Shown here piece by piece: positions 45,549 to 56,384 of a DNA stretch of 64,000 bases. The first letter of the stretch is position 1. The number at the start of each line of letters is the position of its first letter. This stretch comes from CAWAHD01 sp963781785. GTDB lineage: Bacteria; Planctomycetota; Planctomycetia; Isosphaerales; Isosphaeraceae. The stretch is from contig CAWAHD010000002.1 of assembly GCA_963781785.1 (NCBI GenBank), positions 3,162,001-3,226,000 of the forward strand. The letters are read 5' to 3'. The position numbers and the translations under genes were made by a program. Under the pieces are notes generated by a model. That model was not told the origin of the DNA. It saw only the letters and a program-made list of their open reading frames with translations, and made no database searches.

Positions 45549-46616
45549 ATGCTTTTGAAGAGGCATTACGAGCGATTGCTCCTGCGGCCGTCTGATCTCG
45601 AGCCGCTGGGCGACGACTTCGAAATCGTCGGGGTATTCAATCCAGGGGCGATCGCGGTCGGGGATGAGGTCATCTTGCTGGTTCGCGTGGCAGAACGTCC
45701 GAGGGAGCGGCGGTCGGGGTTCACCGCACTGCCGCGGTTCAGCCAGAGCGAAGGAATCGTGATCGACTGGGTGCGCGATGACGAGATCGAGGTCCTCGAC
45801 CCTCGCGTGGTGAGACGGCTCGGCGACGGCCTGGTGCGGCTGACTTTCCTCTCGCATCTGAGGGTGGTGCGCTGCGGCGATGGCCGGTCGGTGAACGAGG
45901 TGACAGACGTCAGGTTCCTGCCCGGATCGGAGCTCGAGGAATTTGGCGTCGAGGATCCGCGAATCACCACGATCGACGGCCGGTATTTTTTCACTTACGT
46001 CGCTGTCTCGCGACATGGCGCGGGGACGGCGCTGGCTTCGACGAGCGATTTCCAGCGATTCGACCGGCACGGGATGATCTTTTGCCCGGAGAACAAAGAC
46101 GTCGTCTTGTTTCCCGAGCGAATCGACGGCCAGTATGTCGCGCTGCACCGGCCCAACGCGGCGACGCCGTTTTGCCGCCCGGAGATGTGGGTGGCACGCT
46201 CGCCGGACCTGATTCACTGGGGCGGGCACGAGTGTCTGCACAAGGGCGGAGCCGAGTGGGAGACCGGCCGCGTCGGCGCGGGCACGCCGCCCGTGCGGAC
46301 GGCCGGCGGATGGCTCGAGATTTACCACGGAAACCGTCAGCCGACACACCCCGGCGAGGTGGGCGCCTATGCCACGGGCGTGTTGCTCCTGGACGCGACC
46401 AATCCGGCGAAGGTGCTCCGGCGGACGGACGGCTCGGTTTTCGAGCCGACCGCCGATTTCGAGCGCCGTGGATTCGTTCCGGACGTTGTTTTTCCCACCG
46501 GGATCATCGAAGCCGAAGATTCGTTCTTGATGTACTACGGCGCGGCCGACTGCTGTACGGCGGTCGTTGAATTTGCGCGTGATGAAGTGATGGAGACACT
46601 GAAGGATGAAGGGTGA
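45549..46616 (+). CDS. GH130 family glycoside phosphorylase
   Basis: The 355-residue protein begins MLLKRHYERLLLRPSDLEPL and has the five-bladed propeller pattern of GH130. GVFNPGAIAVGDEVILLVRV, FGVEDPRITTIDGRYFFTYV (general acid Asp in EDPR), KDVVLFPERIDGQYVALHRP, and GTPPVRTAGGWLEIYHGN follow in order. GH130 enzymes phosphorolyse or hydrolyse beta-mannosides, giving mannose 1-phosphate. GGAAGGAG precedes the ATG. The gene is 19 bp after the Gfo/Idh gene, so it is in the same operon. Confidence 0.9.
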   Translation: MLLKRHYERLLLRPSDLEPLGDDFEIVGVFNPGAIAVGDEVILLVRVAERPRERRSGFTALPRFSQSEGIVIDWVRDDEIEVLDPRVVRRLGDGLVRLTFLSHLRVVRCGDGRSVNEVTDVRFLPGSELEEFGVEDPRITTIDGRYFFTYVAVSRHGAGTALASTSDFQRFDRHGMIFCPENKDVVLFPERIDGQYVALHRPNAATPFCRPEMWVARSPDLIHWGGHECLHKGGAEWETGRVGAGTPPVRTAGGWLEIYHGNRQPTHPGEVGAYATGVLLLDATNPAKVLRRTDGSVFEPTADFERRGFVPDVVFPTGIIEAEDSFLMYYGAADCCTAVVEFARDEVMETLKDEG

Positions 46617-46670
46617 AGCAAAACTGTTCGCGCCGGTGTGACTGGTTGCGCCGAGACCACCCCCCCCGAC

Positions 46671-46691
46671 CCCCCCCTTCGCAAGGGGGGG
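46671..46691. terminator. GC-rich hairpin between convergent genes
   Basis: CCCCCCCTT at 46671-46679 pairs with AAGGGGGGG at 46683-46691 around a CGC loop. It lies between the ends of the GH130 gene (plus) and the PH-like gene (minus), a fitting place for a bidirectional terminator. It also resembles a known kind of intergenic repeat in this phylum, and a run of eight C precedes it. Confidence 0.5.
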
Positions 46692-46739
46692 AAAGGGATC
46701 AGCCACGAAAGACCCGCGACTAATGACCGATGACCGGCA

Positions 46740-47243
46740 TCAGACACCGGATCTAAGAGCGCGATCAATGGCGGCGGCGAGCAACTCGGGCCGCTGGCTG
46801 CCGATCAACAGTTTGGAGCCATCGCTCAGCTCGAGCCGGACGCCGCGGTTGCCTCGAGCGATCAAAGCCCGCTCACCGTCGCGTCCGGAGCGAATCCCCC
46901 AGAAGCCGAAGTCGCTGATCGGCCGGTAGGTCACGACGTCGACCGATCGAATGTCGCCGATCAGCATGCTGCGCCGATAATACGGGATCCAGCCGAACCA
47001 TACGTAGACATTGGCATGAGTCACCGCGGTGGTCATGTGCAGCACGAAGACAAAGACAACCATCAAGAGCCCGAGCCCGACCAGAAGCCCGAGCGTGAAC
47101 TCGTGGGAGGAGATCCGTCCGCGGGCGAGCGCGAGGCCCGTGAGGACTTCGCCGAGTCCGATCAGGGCGTAGACGCGCCAGTCGAAGTGTTGCTCTTCGC
47201 GGAACACGACTGCCGCAGGTTGTAGGCTCGCGACCGACGACAC
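46740..47243 (-). CDS. Membrane protein with PH-like domain
   Basis: The 167-residue protein has two membrane helices (YALIGLGEVLTGLALARG, FTLGLLVGLGLLMVVFVFVL). A C-terminal bacterial PH-like domain follows (YRRSMLIGDIRSVDVVTYRP, FGFWGIRSGRDGERALIARG, GVRLELSDGSKLLIGSQRP). The GTG start has AGGAGG upstream, within the end of the preceding gene, so it is cotranscribed with the sugar isomerase-like gene. The function is unknown. Confidence 0.75.
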   Translation of the reverse strand: MSSVASLQPAAVVFREEQHFDWRVYALIGLGEVLTGLALARGRISSHEFTLGLLVGLGLLMVVFVFVLHMTTAVTHANVYVWFGWIPYYRRSMLIGDIRSVDVVTYRPISDFGFWGIRSGRDGERALIARGNRGVRLELSDGSKLLIGSQRPELLAAAIDRALRSGV

Positions 47244-47245
47244 GC

Positions 47246-48091
47246 CTAGGGCCCTCCTTGCCGTTGCGGCCGGCCGGACTTTGATTGTTCCAGGACGCGC
47301 AAGAGAGCCTGCCGGCCAGCGTGGGCCAGTCGATCGGGATCAACCATCCAGAGATGAGGGTTCAGCACCTCGAGTGAGACATGGCCGGCGTAACCGATCC
47401 GCCCGAGGTGCTCGACGATGGGCCCGAGCTGAAAATCACCGTCCCCCGGCAAGATCCGATCACTGTCTCCGGCCAGCTCACGCGGGGTGCCGCTCAAGTC
47501 ACAGACTTGCACCCAGGCCAGGTTTTGCACGGAGAGATGCGCGAGATCCTCGAGCTTGCTCGGTCCGGTGTAGTAATGGAACACGTCAAGGCAGACGCCC
47601 GCGTTCGAGGTGCCCGATTGTTCGATCACAGCCACGGCCGTTTCCAGGCAGGCACAGAAAGAAGAGGACCGCTGAAACTCCAGCGCGATCCGCACGCCGG
47701 CGGATAGAGCCAGCTCGGCTGCCTCGGCGAGAGCGGCCGCGGCCCGTGGAAAGTCGTCGCCACGGACGTGCGGGACAAAGTCGGGAGTAACGAGGAGCGT
47801 CGGCACACCCAGCTCGGCAAGCAGCCCCAGCCGGTGCCTGAAGTGGTCCCAATGGAGGGCTCGTTCGGCCCCCTGCGACAGAAGCAGTCCTCCCTGAGAT
47901 GCCGCCGCGACGGGTTTGATGCCGTCTGCTTCCAGCATCGCGCGGGCCTCCGCCAGTGAATGACCATTGAGAAACGATTCGAGCTTGGTCAACCAGATCT
48001 CGACATCGGTCCACCCATTTCGGGACAGGACGGGCAGGTCCGCCTCGAACGGGCTGGTCAAAATCGTGGCTTGGCTGATGCAAGGTTTCAT
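47246..48091 (-). CDS. Sugar phosphate isomerase/epimerase (AP-endonuclease 2-like TIM barrel)
   Basis: The 281-residue protein has the usual metal-site blocks: GWTDVEIWLTKLESFL with Glu, LVTPDFVPHVRGDDF, RIALEFQRSSSFCACLETAV with the catalytic Glu, GVCLDVFHYYTGPSKLEDLA with Asp/His, and HVSLEVLNPHLW with the last Glu. The family includes inosose and other keto-sugar isomerases and dehydratases. With Gfo/Idh and GH130 nearby on the other strand, it suggests a carbohydrate neighbourhood. Confidence 0.88.
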   Translation of the reverse strand: MKPCISQATILTSPFEADLPVLSRNGWTDVEIWLTKLESFLNGHSLAEARAMLEADGIKPVAAASQGGLLLSQGAERALHWDHFRHRLGLLAELGVPTLLVTPDFVPHVRGDDFPRAAAALAEAAELALSAGVRIALEFQRSSSFCACLETAVAVIEQSGTSNAGVCLDVFHYYTGPSKLEDLAHLSVQNLAWVQVCDLSGTPRELAGDSDRILPGDGDFQLGPIVEHLGRIGYAGHVSLEVLNPHLWMVDPDRLAHAGRQALLRVLEQSKSGRPQRQGGP

Positions 48092-48199
48092 CGAAACGGG
48101 TGTCAGGAATCCTGAATCCGAAATCCTAAATCCGAACTGGCAATCGGAAGCCGGCTGTCGGGTGCGTCGCCGTCAGGGTCGCGTGGCGGACCTTGGGGG

Positions 48200-49722
<1,523 letters not shown>

Positions 49723-49788
49723 TGCGTTACCTCGATAAGGGGCTCGAACTCGGCAAAGCGCACCCGGTTTCACTCGGCCATCACAAGA

Positions 49789-50625
49789 TCAGACGGCCAC
49801 GATTTGCAACGGGGCGCGGCACAATTCGGCAACCAGGTCGACGCTATCGATGCGGGCAGCGGCTGTGATGTCGGCGGGCAATCCGATACCTTGCACATTC
49901 TGTCCGCCTCGTCCCAGGCTCAGCAATCTCGACAGGGGCCGGCTTTTCAGGTAGCGCTCCACTTCAAGCCATTGCGACAACACGATGAACGCCGCGTCAT
50001 TTCCCAGGCGCTTGCCTTCGGGATACTCCTCGACACTCAGCGCCGAGATCCACGCCGTCAGCGCCCCGGCCAAGAGCGAATCTTCCAGGCTGATGAATCC
50101 CTCCGTCCCCGCGCAAACGATATGGACCGGGTATCCGTGATCCTTCTTGAGAAGCTGGACAGAGATCTCGTTGGAGATCGCTCGCAGATTGGCAAAGCTC
50201 GCGATGTAAACGCGGTCGGCGTCCAGGCTGGCCAGAATTGCCCGGGTGCCGTTGGTCGTGGTCATGACGACCGTCTTGCCGCGACAAACCTCGGGGGTAA
50301 AGTCGCCCGGTGAGTTGCCCAGGTCGAATCCCGGGATCGGCAATCCCTGCCGTTCGCCGGCGAGCAGGGCCGAGCCCGGCGGCAGGCGGGCGGCGGTTGC
50401 CTGGGCCTCTTCGATCTCAGCGCACGGAATGACGCCGTCGCATCCGACCGCTAACGCGTGCACCATGACCGTCGTCGCGCGGAGCACGTCGACCACGACG
50501 GCCACGCCGCCGCGGAGACTCCCCGGCGGGATCAAGCTGGGGAGCAAGTGGACGAAGACCCTCGCTCGATCGGTCGGTGCCATGCCTGGAGTTATCGGTG
50601 TGGTCACGCGATCTATCCCTTTCAT
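49789..50625 (-). CDS. comB: 2-phosphosulfolactate phosphatase (ComB)
   Basis: The 278-residue protein has the ComB pattern: VAVVVDVLRATTVMVHALAV near the start, AGERQGLPIPGFDLGNSPGD, VVMTTTNGTRAILASLDADR, and ALTAWISALSVEEYPEGKRL. ComB removes phosphate from 2-phosphosulfolactate, in coenzyme M synthesis in archaea. In bacteria it belongs to sulfolactate metabolism. No other gene of that pathway is adjacent. The start may be at the Met 14 codons in (MAPTDRARVFVH). Confidence 0.9.
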   Translation of the reverse strand: MKGIDRVTTPITPGMAPTDRARVFVHLLPSLIPPGSLRGGVAVVVDVLRATTVMVHALAVGCDGVIPCAEIEEAQATAARLPPGSALLAGERQGLPIPGFDLGNSPGDFTPEVCRGKTVVMTTTNGTRAILASLDADRVYIASFANLRAISNEISVQLLKKDHGYPVHIVCAGTEGFISLEDSLLAGALTAWISALSVEEYPEGKRLGNDAAFIVLSQWLEVERYLKSRPLSRLLSLGRGGQNVQGIGLPADITAAARIDSVDLVAELCRAPLQIVAV

Positions 50626-50943
50626 GCGGCCGCGCCGAAGATTATGGCATACGGGACCCGATCGGGGGAATCCATTCCTGCTGGGCTGGTCACGGGAGGC
50701 GCGTCAGGGGTGGCGACGGGCGACGTGAGCTCGGGACGCGCAGGTCCGAGAGACCAAGAAGCTGCGCGATGTTCGTGAGTACAGCTTTGGAGACACGTTC
50801 GCCTTCGCGCTCTTGAGGATTTCTTGTAGGCTTCGGCTCTTCGCGCTCCCGGTCTCCGTTTGAGTGTCCACTTGGTTCGCGCGGCCCGGCGAACCGAGTA
50901 CCCCTCCGTGTCCCGGAATCTGATTCGTCGCTGAGGTGCATGG
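50626..50943. other. Divergent intergenic region
   Basis: It lies between comB (minus) and the acyltransferase-like gene (plus). A minus-strand frame (SKAVLTNIAQLLGLSDLRVP) covers part of it but has no clear start. I list nothing coding here. Confidence 0.35.
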
Positions 50944-51780
50944 ATGCACGAACCGAAAGGACGATGGCTTCCGCTGGCAAAGCCCCGGCGCTTCATTGGC
51001 GACCTCGTGTATTTCGCCCGCCGGATTCCCTCGGCACCGGTCAGCCGCGTGTTTGACGTTGCCTCGCTCGTTGAGCCGCGGGTCAGCCATCCGGCGCGAC
51101 CATCTTGGTCGTGCCTGTTCATGAAGGCCTACGCGCTGGTCGGGGCGGAGCATGCTCCGCTCCGGCGGTCGCTCCTGGAGTTTCCCTGGCCCCGGCTGTA
51201 CGAGCACCCCTGGATGAACTGCGCGCTGGCAATCGAGCGCACGTATCAAGGCGAGGAGGGGGTGTTCGTCGGGCTTTTCCGAGCACCCGAGCAGCAGACG
51301 TTGAGCCAGCTCCAGCAGTCGGTCTCGTGGTACAAGAACGAGACGCTGGAGAAAGTCGGCTTCTACCGGATGGCTCTGCGGTTCAGCCAGGCGCCGACGC
51401 CGATCCGCCGGCTGTTGTGGTGGGGCGCCTTGAACTTCTCGGGCCAGAAGCGGTGCAAGCGTTTCGGGACTTTTGGCCTGTCGAGCTATGGCTCGCTCGG
51501 GGCCGAGCAGATCCATCCCATCTCGCCCCTCACAACCACGCTGACGTACGGCCCGATCGACCCGATCACCGGCCGGGTCATCGTCAAATTGATTTATGAC
51601 CACCGCGTGCTCGACGGGGCGTACGTGGCGCGGAGGCTCCGCGATATCGAGGACGTCATGAACGGAGCGATCCTCGACGAGCTACGGAGCGACCGGTCGA
51701 TACCGGGAATCGGTCAGTCGTCCGACCCGTCCTTGCCGAACGAGCCGGCCAAGAAACTTCGCGTTTCCGCCAGCGCGTGA
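50944..51780 (+). CDS. 2-oxoacid dehydrogenase acyltransferase-like protein (CAT-like fold)
   Basis: The 278-residue protein lacks the lipoyl and peripheral subunit-binding domains of true E2 proteins. It keeps the C-terminal active-site region, LIYDHRVLDGAYVARRLRDI, where His and Asp of DHRVxDG form the acyltransferase site. The N-terminal half (FARRIPSAPVSRVFDVASLV) fits the CAT fold. It probably transfers an acyl group from CoA to an unknown acceptor. The gene is monocistronic as far as can be seen. Confidence 0.8.
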   Translation: MHEPKGRWLPLAKPRRFIGDLVYFARRIPSAPVSRVFDVASLVEPRVSHPARPSWSCLFMKAYALVGAEHAPLRRSLLEFPWPRLYEHPWMNCALAIERTYQGEEGVFVGLFRAPEQQTLSQLQQSVSWYKNETLEKVGFYRMALRFSQAPTPIRRLLWWGALNFSGQKRCKRFGTFGLSSYGSLGAEQIHPISPLTTTLTYGPIDPITGRVIVKLIYDHRVLDGAYVARRLRDIEDVMNGAILDELRSDRSIPGIGQSSDPSLPNEPAKKLRVSASA

Positions 51781-51802
51781 CAGCCGGTGTCGGACGGCGG
51801 AT

Positions 51803-52661
51803 TCACGTCACCGATTCCTCGGTTTCCTGGTCGGTCGTGATGCGTACGTCGAGGCGGCTCATCACTTTCTTGAGCGCTGTTTCCTTGGCGCTGATGAACA
51901 GCACGTTGTCGAGCACGAGCGCCTTGGACACGTTGGGCACGTGGAGCACCAGCCGTCCCGCACCAAGCATTGCCCATTCGAGCACGTCGGGGATTTCCTT
52001 GTCGAACTTGAGATTCATGGTCGGATAGCGCTCGAGGTCGGACAGCGGCCCGTGGTGGTGCAAGATCTCGTTGGGCAAGACCTCCCAATAGTCGAGCCAT
52101 CGCGTGATGTAGATCACGGCGAAGACCAGCATCAAGGTCACAAAGACCATGAGATAGAAGCCGGTGTTGGCCGCGGCGTAGATGCTCCTGAAAATTGCGT
52201 GGATCGGTGTCAAAAGACTCCAGTGGAATTGCGCTCGTCCAGAGGATGAAGAACACCGTGAACAGGATCGCGAGGATCACCGCGACCAGGGAGAACCGCG
52301 GGAAATCGAGAGCCATGACCAGCAGGTTGAACGCCAGCATGGCCAGGAAGAGCACGGCGAGCAGGTTCTGTGGCGTCCGGAACCGATCGACCGTGGTCAG
52401 TGCGGTAGCTGGCTCGTCGGGTAAGGTATCGTGCGCCGCCGTCAAGTGCTTTTTGGCGACGGCCGTCTTGAGCGGTTTAGTCGGATCTTGCGTCTGGTCG
52501 TCGATGAACCACATCCCCATGGCGCAAATCAAAGCCACGATCGCGGTGGGATAGAGGAAGATCACCTTGGGCCAGGTGAAGATTTTCATGCCCTTCTCGT
52601 GATGGGTCGGAGGAGGGGGCTGGGTCGCAGACGAAGGGGATGGCTTCGCGTCCATTGACAT
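51803..52661 (-). CDS. Membrane protein, one frameshift
   Basis: The start MSMDAKPSPSSATQPPPPTH is a proline-rich cytoplasmic tail. Membrane helices follow at FLYPTAIVALICAMGMWFI, LLAVLFLAMLAFNLLVMAL and VAVILAILFTVFFILW. Near 52195 a one-base shift separates IPLESF from LTPIHAIFRSIYAAANTGFY, a fourth helix and a C-terminal soluble domain (PTMNLKFDKEIPDVLEWAML to RITTDQETEESVT). About 285 residues in all. The soluble part has a PH-like beta pattern. The function is unknown. Confidence 0.75.
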
Positions 52662-53007
52662 GACAGGCAGACTCCGCGCTCTAAAGATCGACTCGATTTC
52701 CGACGGGATGCGAACCGTCGTCACGCGCAGCTTGCGCGCCGGATGACGAGGCGAGGACATCCTAACGCCCGCACATTCGCCGGTAAAGTCCCTCAAGCCT
52801 TGGACATTGGCCGAGGCGTTACCGGACGAGCATGCGGCCGTCCGTCATAAGAATGTGTTCGTCACCGCGGCGGAAAACTTGATGTTTGTTCCGGAGGGAC
52901 CCGCAACTGGCTTCTAGCAATGCATCGCCGATCGACGTAAAATTATGATCCGGTTCGTCCGTCCGTCCCATCTTGATCGCCTCCCCGTGCGAGGAAAGGT
53001 CCGAATC
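52662..53007. other. Divergent intergenic region
   Basis: It separates the membrane protein gene (minus) from the small exported protein gene (plus). No gene is supported. AT content rises near 52870-52960, consistent with a promoter for the plus-strand gene. Confidence 0.35.
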
Positions 53008-53409
53008 ATGCTTTTATTTGACCGTCGCCTGATAGCCGTCGCTGTCAGCGCCGCCACCATCACTCTTCTCTCCAGTGGTTTACATCTGGGTGCCCAGGAG
53101 ACCAGCTCCTCGAGGTCCCAGGCCGCGAAGCCGAGCGCTTCCAAGAAGGGATCCGATCCCACCCGTCGTGTTCCTCGCTATTTTGGTGACCTCGGATTGA
53201 GTGAGCAGCAGCGCGAGTCGATCTACAGGGTCCAGGCCAAACACCAACCCAAGATCGACGATCTGGAAAAGCAGCTCGAGAATGCCCGTGCTCTATTGAT
53301 CAAGGATTGCGAGAAGGTCTTGACTCCTGCGCAAAAGACAGCGCTCGAGCGACGTCGGCGAGATGCGGCCGAAAAGCGCAAGGCGACGGCCAAGGATATG
53401 GAAAAGTGA
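53008..53409 (+). CDS. Small exported Spy/LTXXQ-like protein
   Basis: The start is ATG 53008, behind GAGGAAAGG. The 133-residue protein has a signal peptide (LIAVAVSAATITLLSSGLHL, cleaved near GAQ), a Ser/Lys-rich linker and a helical domain. In it, LGLSEQQRESIYRVQAKHQP and KVLTPAQKTALERRR recall the LTxxQ motifs of Spy/CpxP periplasmic chaperones. It is probably periplasmic. A hairpin terminator follows 50 bp downstream. Confidence 0.75.
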   Translation: MLLFDRRLIAVAVSAATITLLSSGLHLGAQETSSSRSQAAKPSASKKGSDPTRRVPRYFGDLGLSEQQRESIYRVQAKHQPKIDDLEKQLENARALLIKDCEKVLTPAQKTALERRRRDAAEKRKATAKDMEK

Positions 53410-53457
53410 GCCGTTTCTGAATGAAGAACCGGTCATTCCCACATGCTCTCGGCGTGA

Positions 53458-53479
53458 GCTGACGGCGTGCGCCGTCAGC
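53458..53479 (+). terminator. Hairpin terminator after Spy-like gene
   Basis: GCTGACGGC at 53458-53466 pairs with GCCGTCAGC at 53471-53479 around a GTGC loop, 49 bp past the stop. It lacks a T tail. It is a likely intrinsic terminator, or else one of the GC hairpin repeats of this genome. Confidence 0.6.
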
Positions 53480-53630
53480 CTCGCGCATGGGCCTCCTAAC
53501 CTGGGAGGGCCGCATAGCGGTTGGCAAACTGCCGCACGCGCGAATCCGTTTCTTTAACAGGAGGTAAGAAACGGCGGTCAACGAGACCGCAGCGACGAAA
53601 ATAATTAGCCATCAAGATCTTAAGGATTAC

Positions 53631-53719
53631 GGAGAGGTGACCGAGAGGCCGAAGGTGCGGCACTGGAAATGCCGTGTGCGGGTCAAACTGCACCGAGGGT
53701 TCGAATCCCTCCCTCTCCG
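53631..53719 (+). tRNA. tRNA-Ser (anticodon GGA)
   Basis: The acceptor stem GGAGAGG pairs with CCTCTCC (53712-53718), with discriminator G 53719. The anticodon stem CGGCA/TGCCG holds the loop CTGGAAA, so the anticodon is GGA, reading UCC and UCU. A long variable arm (GTGC...GCAC) marks it as class II serine tRNA. The T arm is GAGGG-TTCGAAT-CCCTC. CCA is not encoded. Its 3' end is repeated at 56385-56401, suggesting use as an integration site. Confidence 0.95.
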
Positions 53720-53722
53720 CTT
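53706..53722. repeat. Putative attachment site, left copy (tRNA-Ser 3' end)
   Basis: TCCCTCCCTCTCCGCTT covers the 3' T-arm/acceptor part of tRNA-Ser plus three bases. It is identical to 56385-56401. Confidence 0.55.
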
Positions 53723-53931
53723 GATTTTAGAAGCAGCCCTTTGACAAGCACGGCAACGGATTTTCTCGCTGTTACGCCGGGATTTGGGACTCGATCGCGG
53801 AGTTCAATGCTCATCGCGGGATGATCCACTATTCGGCATGAGTTGACGCAATTGCTTTCGCGGTAAGACCATCCGCGGTTCAAATCCCATCGTCCGTTTC
53901 GGCGGTCAACTCATAAACCGCCCAAGTCCAA

Positions 53932-54900
53932 TTAGCCGTCAAGGGAGCTGCGCACCCCCAGGCCCGGCTTGCTCATCACGTGCGTGTAGATCATGGTCGT
54001 CTCGACACTCTTGTGGCCGAGCAACTACTGCACGGTGCGGATGTCGTAGCCATTTTCCAGCAAATGCGTGGCGAAGGAATGCCGCAGCGTATGGCACGTC
54101 ACCCGCTTGCCGATCAGCGCGATGTCCGCGGCTTGTTTGACGGAACGGTCCACTGCGCCGGGGTGGGCGTACCAGCGAATCATCCGCCCTGTTTCTCGAT
54201 CTGGCCGAGTGACCGTGGAGCCAAACACAAACTGCCAGCGGAATTCGCGCGCCGCCCCTTGCCGTTTGTATTCGAGACTGGTCGGCACCGGCGCGTAGCC
54301 CGCGCCCTTCTCAGCGTCACGCTCGTGTCGCAGCCTGACGAATTCCAGTTGAGCCTTGAGCCGCTCTTCCAGCGATCGTGGCAGCACGGTGGCCCGGTCC
54401 TTGTTCCCCTTGCCGCCGCGAATGAGGATCTGCCCGCGATCGAAGTCGAGATCGCAGACCCGCAACTGGCAGCATTCCGATATTCGCATCCCTGTGCCAT
54501 ACAGGAGTTCGACGATGAGCCCATGCGCACCCTTCTCGGGCATCGCTGCGATCAGTCGTCGGACTTCGTCCTTGGAAAGCACGGTCGGAAGCCGCTTCGG
54601 CCGCCTGGCCCGGACCGCATCAAGTGAACCCAAATCCTTTCCAACGACATGGCGATAGAGAAACAGGATCGCCCCGAGCGCCTGATTCTGCGTGCTCTCG
54701 GCCACGCGGCGGTTGACGGCCAGGTGAGTCAGAAACGCTTCCACGTCTGGCTCGCCCATGTCCTGGGGATGAATCCATCGGCCTGTGCGATCATGATGAA
54801 AGCGCAGAAACTCCTTAACCCAGCGCCTATATGTGGGGATAGTGCGCGGAGCCAGTCGCCTTACTTTGCATGCCGCTTCGTACTGGTCAAGTAGCTTCAT
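53932..54900 (-). pseudogene. intI: Integron-integrase-like tyrosine recombinase with in-frame amber codon
   Basis: The start MKLLDQYEAACKVRRLAPRT is set at 54900, behind GGAGAT. The recombinase residues are visible: Arg in ELLYGTGMRISECCQLRVCD, Lys in RGGKGNKDRA, the HTLRHSFATHL box, and Tyr in TTMIYTHVM. The IntI-specific insert lies between RETGRMIRWYAHPGAVDRSV and the HxxR box. At 54025-54027 a TAG replaces the codon between DIRTVQ and LLGHKSVETT (normally Glu or Asp). Beyond it the frame is perfectly conserved to GLGVRSSLDG and TAA at 53934-53932. A GAG-to-TAG substitution is the simplest cause, which cuts off the catalytic Tyr. Confidence 0.85.
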
Positions 54901-55087
54901 ATCTCCATTGTGCTGCGCAAGATTTGCTCGGTCAATTCGCGCAGCCGAATTCTCCGTAACACCTTGCAAAAACGGAAGTATGGTGCTTGCCAGGGCTTCC
55001 AATCGCAAGTATATATGAGACTCGTTTCGTTAGAGACAGAAGTTCGGCAGGCGGCCGCTTGGTCGTCATAGCCAAAGAAGGTGGGTC
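54901..55087. promoter_or_regulatory. Region expected to hold attI, between integrase and GNAT gene
   Basis: In integrons the attI site lies beside the 5' end of intI. CGTTAGAGA at about 55027 comes within one base of the GTTRRRY core. No clear attC (RYYYAAC...GTTRRRY with hairpin) is visible after the GNAT gene. An attI here is only a possibility. Confidence 0.25.
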
Positions 55088-56029
55088 ATGGCCACCATTG
55101 TTCGCCCGATGGGGGAGAACGACCTGAGCGAAGCGGAGCGCATATTCCGTTGCGCGTTTGGCAAGCAGTTTCGGCTTGAAAACCCGATGGCCGCCTTCGG
55201 AGATGCTGACTATGTGTACGGTCGGTGGAAGGCGAAGCCCGAAAACGCTTTCGTCGCGGAAATGGACGGGCGAATCGTTGGATCGAACTTTACGACGCAG
55301 TGGGGAACCGTCGGCTTCTTCGGGCCTTTGACCGTCGATCCTGTCGTCTGGGACACGGGCATTGGGAAGCGCCTCGTCGCCGAAGCGGTGCATCAATTTG
55401 ACCTCTGGGGGATCACACACCGCGGCTTATTTACGTTCCCGGAGAGCCCCAAGCACATCTCCCTATACCAGAAGTTCGGATTCTGGCCCCGCTTCCTGAC
55501 CGCCCTCATGGAACTGAAGTCCCCCACCGTCTCCGGGAACCCGGCATACGTCCTCTGGTCCCAACTGGGTGAGGAAAAGGGGAGGTGCGTCGGCAGTTGG
55601 TGCGCATCCCTGACCGACGCGATCTACCGGGGGCTCAATGTCTCCTCTGAAATCGAAGCCGTTGCGCGCTTCTCCTTGGGAGACACGATTCTATTGGGAG
55701 ACGATGCTCACTTGGAGGGTTTCGCTGTCTGTCATTGCGGTCGGCAGACGGAAGCCGGCACCGGAACCTGCTACGTCAAGTTCGCAGCAGTACAGCCCTC
55801 CGCGCACTCAGTGGATGCGTTCGCTCATCTGGTCGCTGCCTGTGAACACTTTGCGGCGCGGCGGGAGTGCGAGCGCGTGGCTTGCGGAATGAATTACGGT
55901 CGGATCGAGGCGTTTCGGGTTCTCGTTGACCGAGGCTTCCGAACGGAAACCCTAGGCGTTACGATGCACGGCGACAATTCCGCCGGGTACAGTCTGCCGG
56001 GCAATATGGTGATCGACGATTGGCGCTGA
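55088..56029 (+). CDS. GNAT family acetyltransferase
   Basis: The 313-residue protein starts MATIVRPMGENDLSEAERIF, a normal GNAT start. The acetyl-CoA site is TVDPVVWDTGIGKRLVAEAV (about residues 90-110), with GxG in TGIGKR. HISLYQKFGFWPRFLTALM completes the fold. The second half (AVARFSLGDTILLGDDAHLE, HFAARRECERVACGMNYGRI) looks like a second, degenerate GNAT unit. The GGTGGGTC ribosome site is modest. It lies in the position of a first integron cassette, oriented away from the integrase. Confidence 0.82.
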   Translation: MATIVRPMGENDLSEAERIFRCAFGKQFRLENPMAAFGDADYVYGRWKAKPENAFVAEMDGRIVGSNFTTQWGTVGFFGPLTVDPVVWDTGIGKRLVAEAVHQFDLWGITHRGLFTFPESPKHISLYQKFGFWPRFLTALMELKSPTVSGNPAYVLWSQLGEEKGRCVGSWCASLTDAIYRGLNVSSEIEAVARFSLGDTILLGDDAHLEGFAVCHCGRQTEAGTGTCYVKFAAVQPSAHSVDAFAHLVAACEHFAARRECERVACGMNYGRIEAFRVLVDRGFRTETLGVTMHGDNSAGYSLPGNMVIDDWR

Positions 56030-56384
56030 GAAGTATCCTCGGCAATTGTGCCATACCTGAGGTCATTCATGGCAGAACCCACAGACGGCGGGAAGAATCG
56101 CCGCGGCGGGTGTAAGCCGCGGCAGCTGACCTCTCTCGAATCTCGAATAGGCAGCGGCGCCCCGATGTGTCGCCGTCACAAACATAACGTGTCCGCGTCG
56201 AACCAGGTGCTGCAGCAGACCGGCCACGCGAGTAGTGGTTTGTCGTGCTTCAACGTCTCCCCCGCGTGAACCGGCTGCTGAGCACGGCGTTCGTAAGGTC
56301 ATTTCCCATCCGCCGAAGCATCGAGGATTCGCCGCAATCCAGCTTCCGAGCCCCGCACCCCGGCGATAAAAAGTTCAATTGCCG

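Noticed and set aside
46655..46695. Runs of C and G as a possible CRISPR or replication signal
   Set aside because: It is a single hairpin between convergent genes, best read as a terminator or an intergenic hairpin repeat.
50704..51603. 299-codon minus-strand frame opposite the acyltransferase-like gene
   Set aside because: The plus strand shows the DHRVLDG active site. The minus frame lacks any motif.
53840..53910. GGTTCAAATCC, looking like a T arm of a second tRNA
   Set aside because: No acceptor, D or anticodon arm can be drawn around it.
56030..56340. Possible attC site after the GNAT gene
   Set aside because: AACGT and TTCAACG pieces are present, but no paired RYYYAAC...GTTRRRY with a hairpin could be found, and the SNQVLQQTGHA scrap explains part of the sequence.
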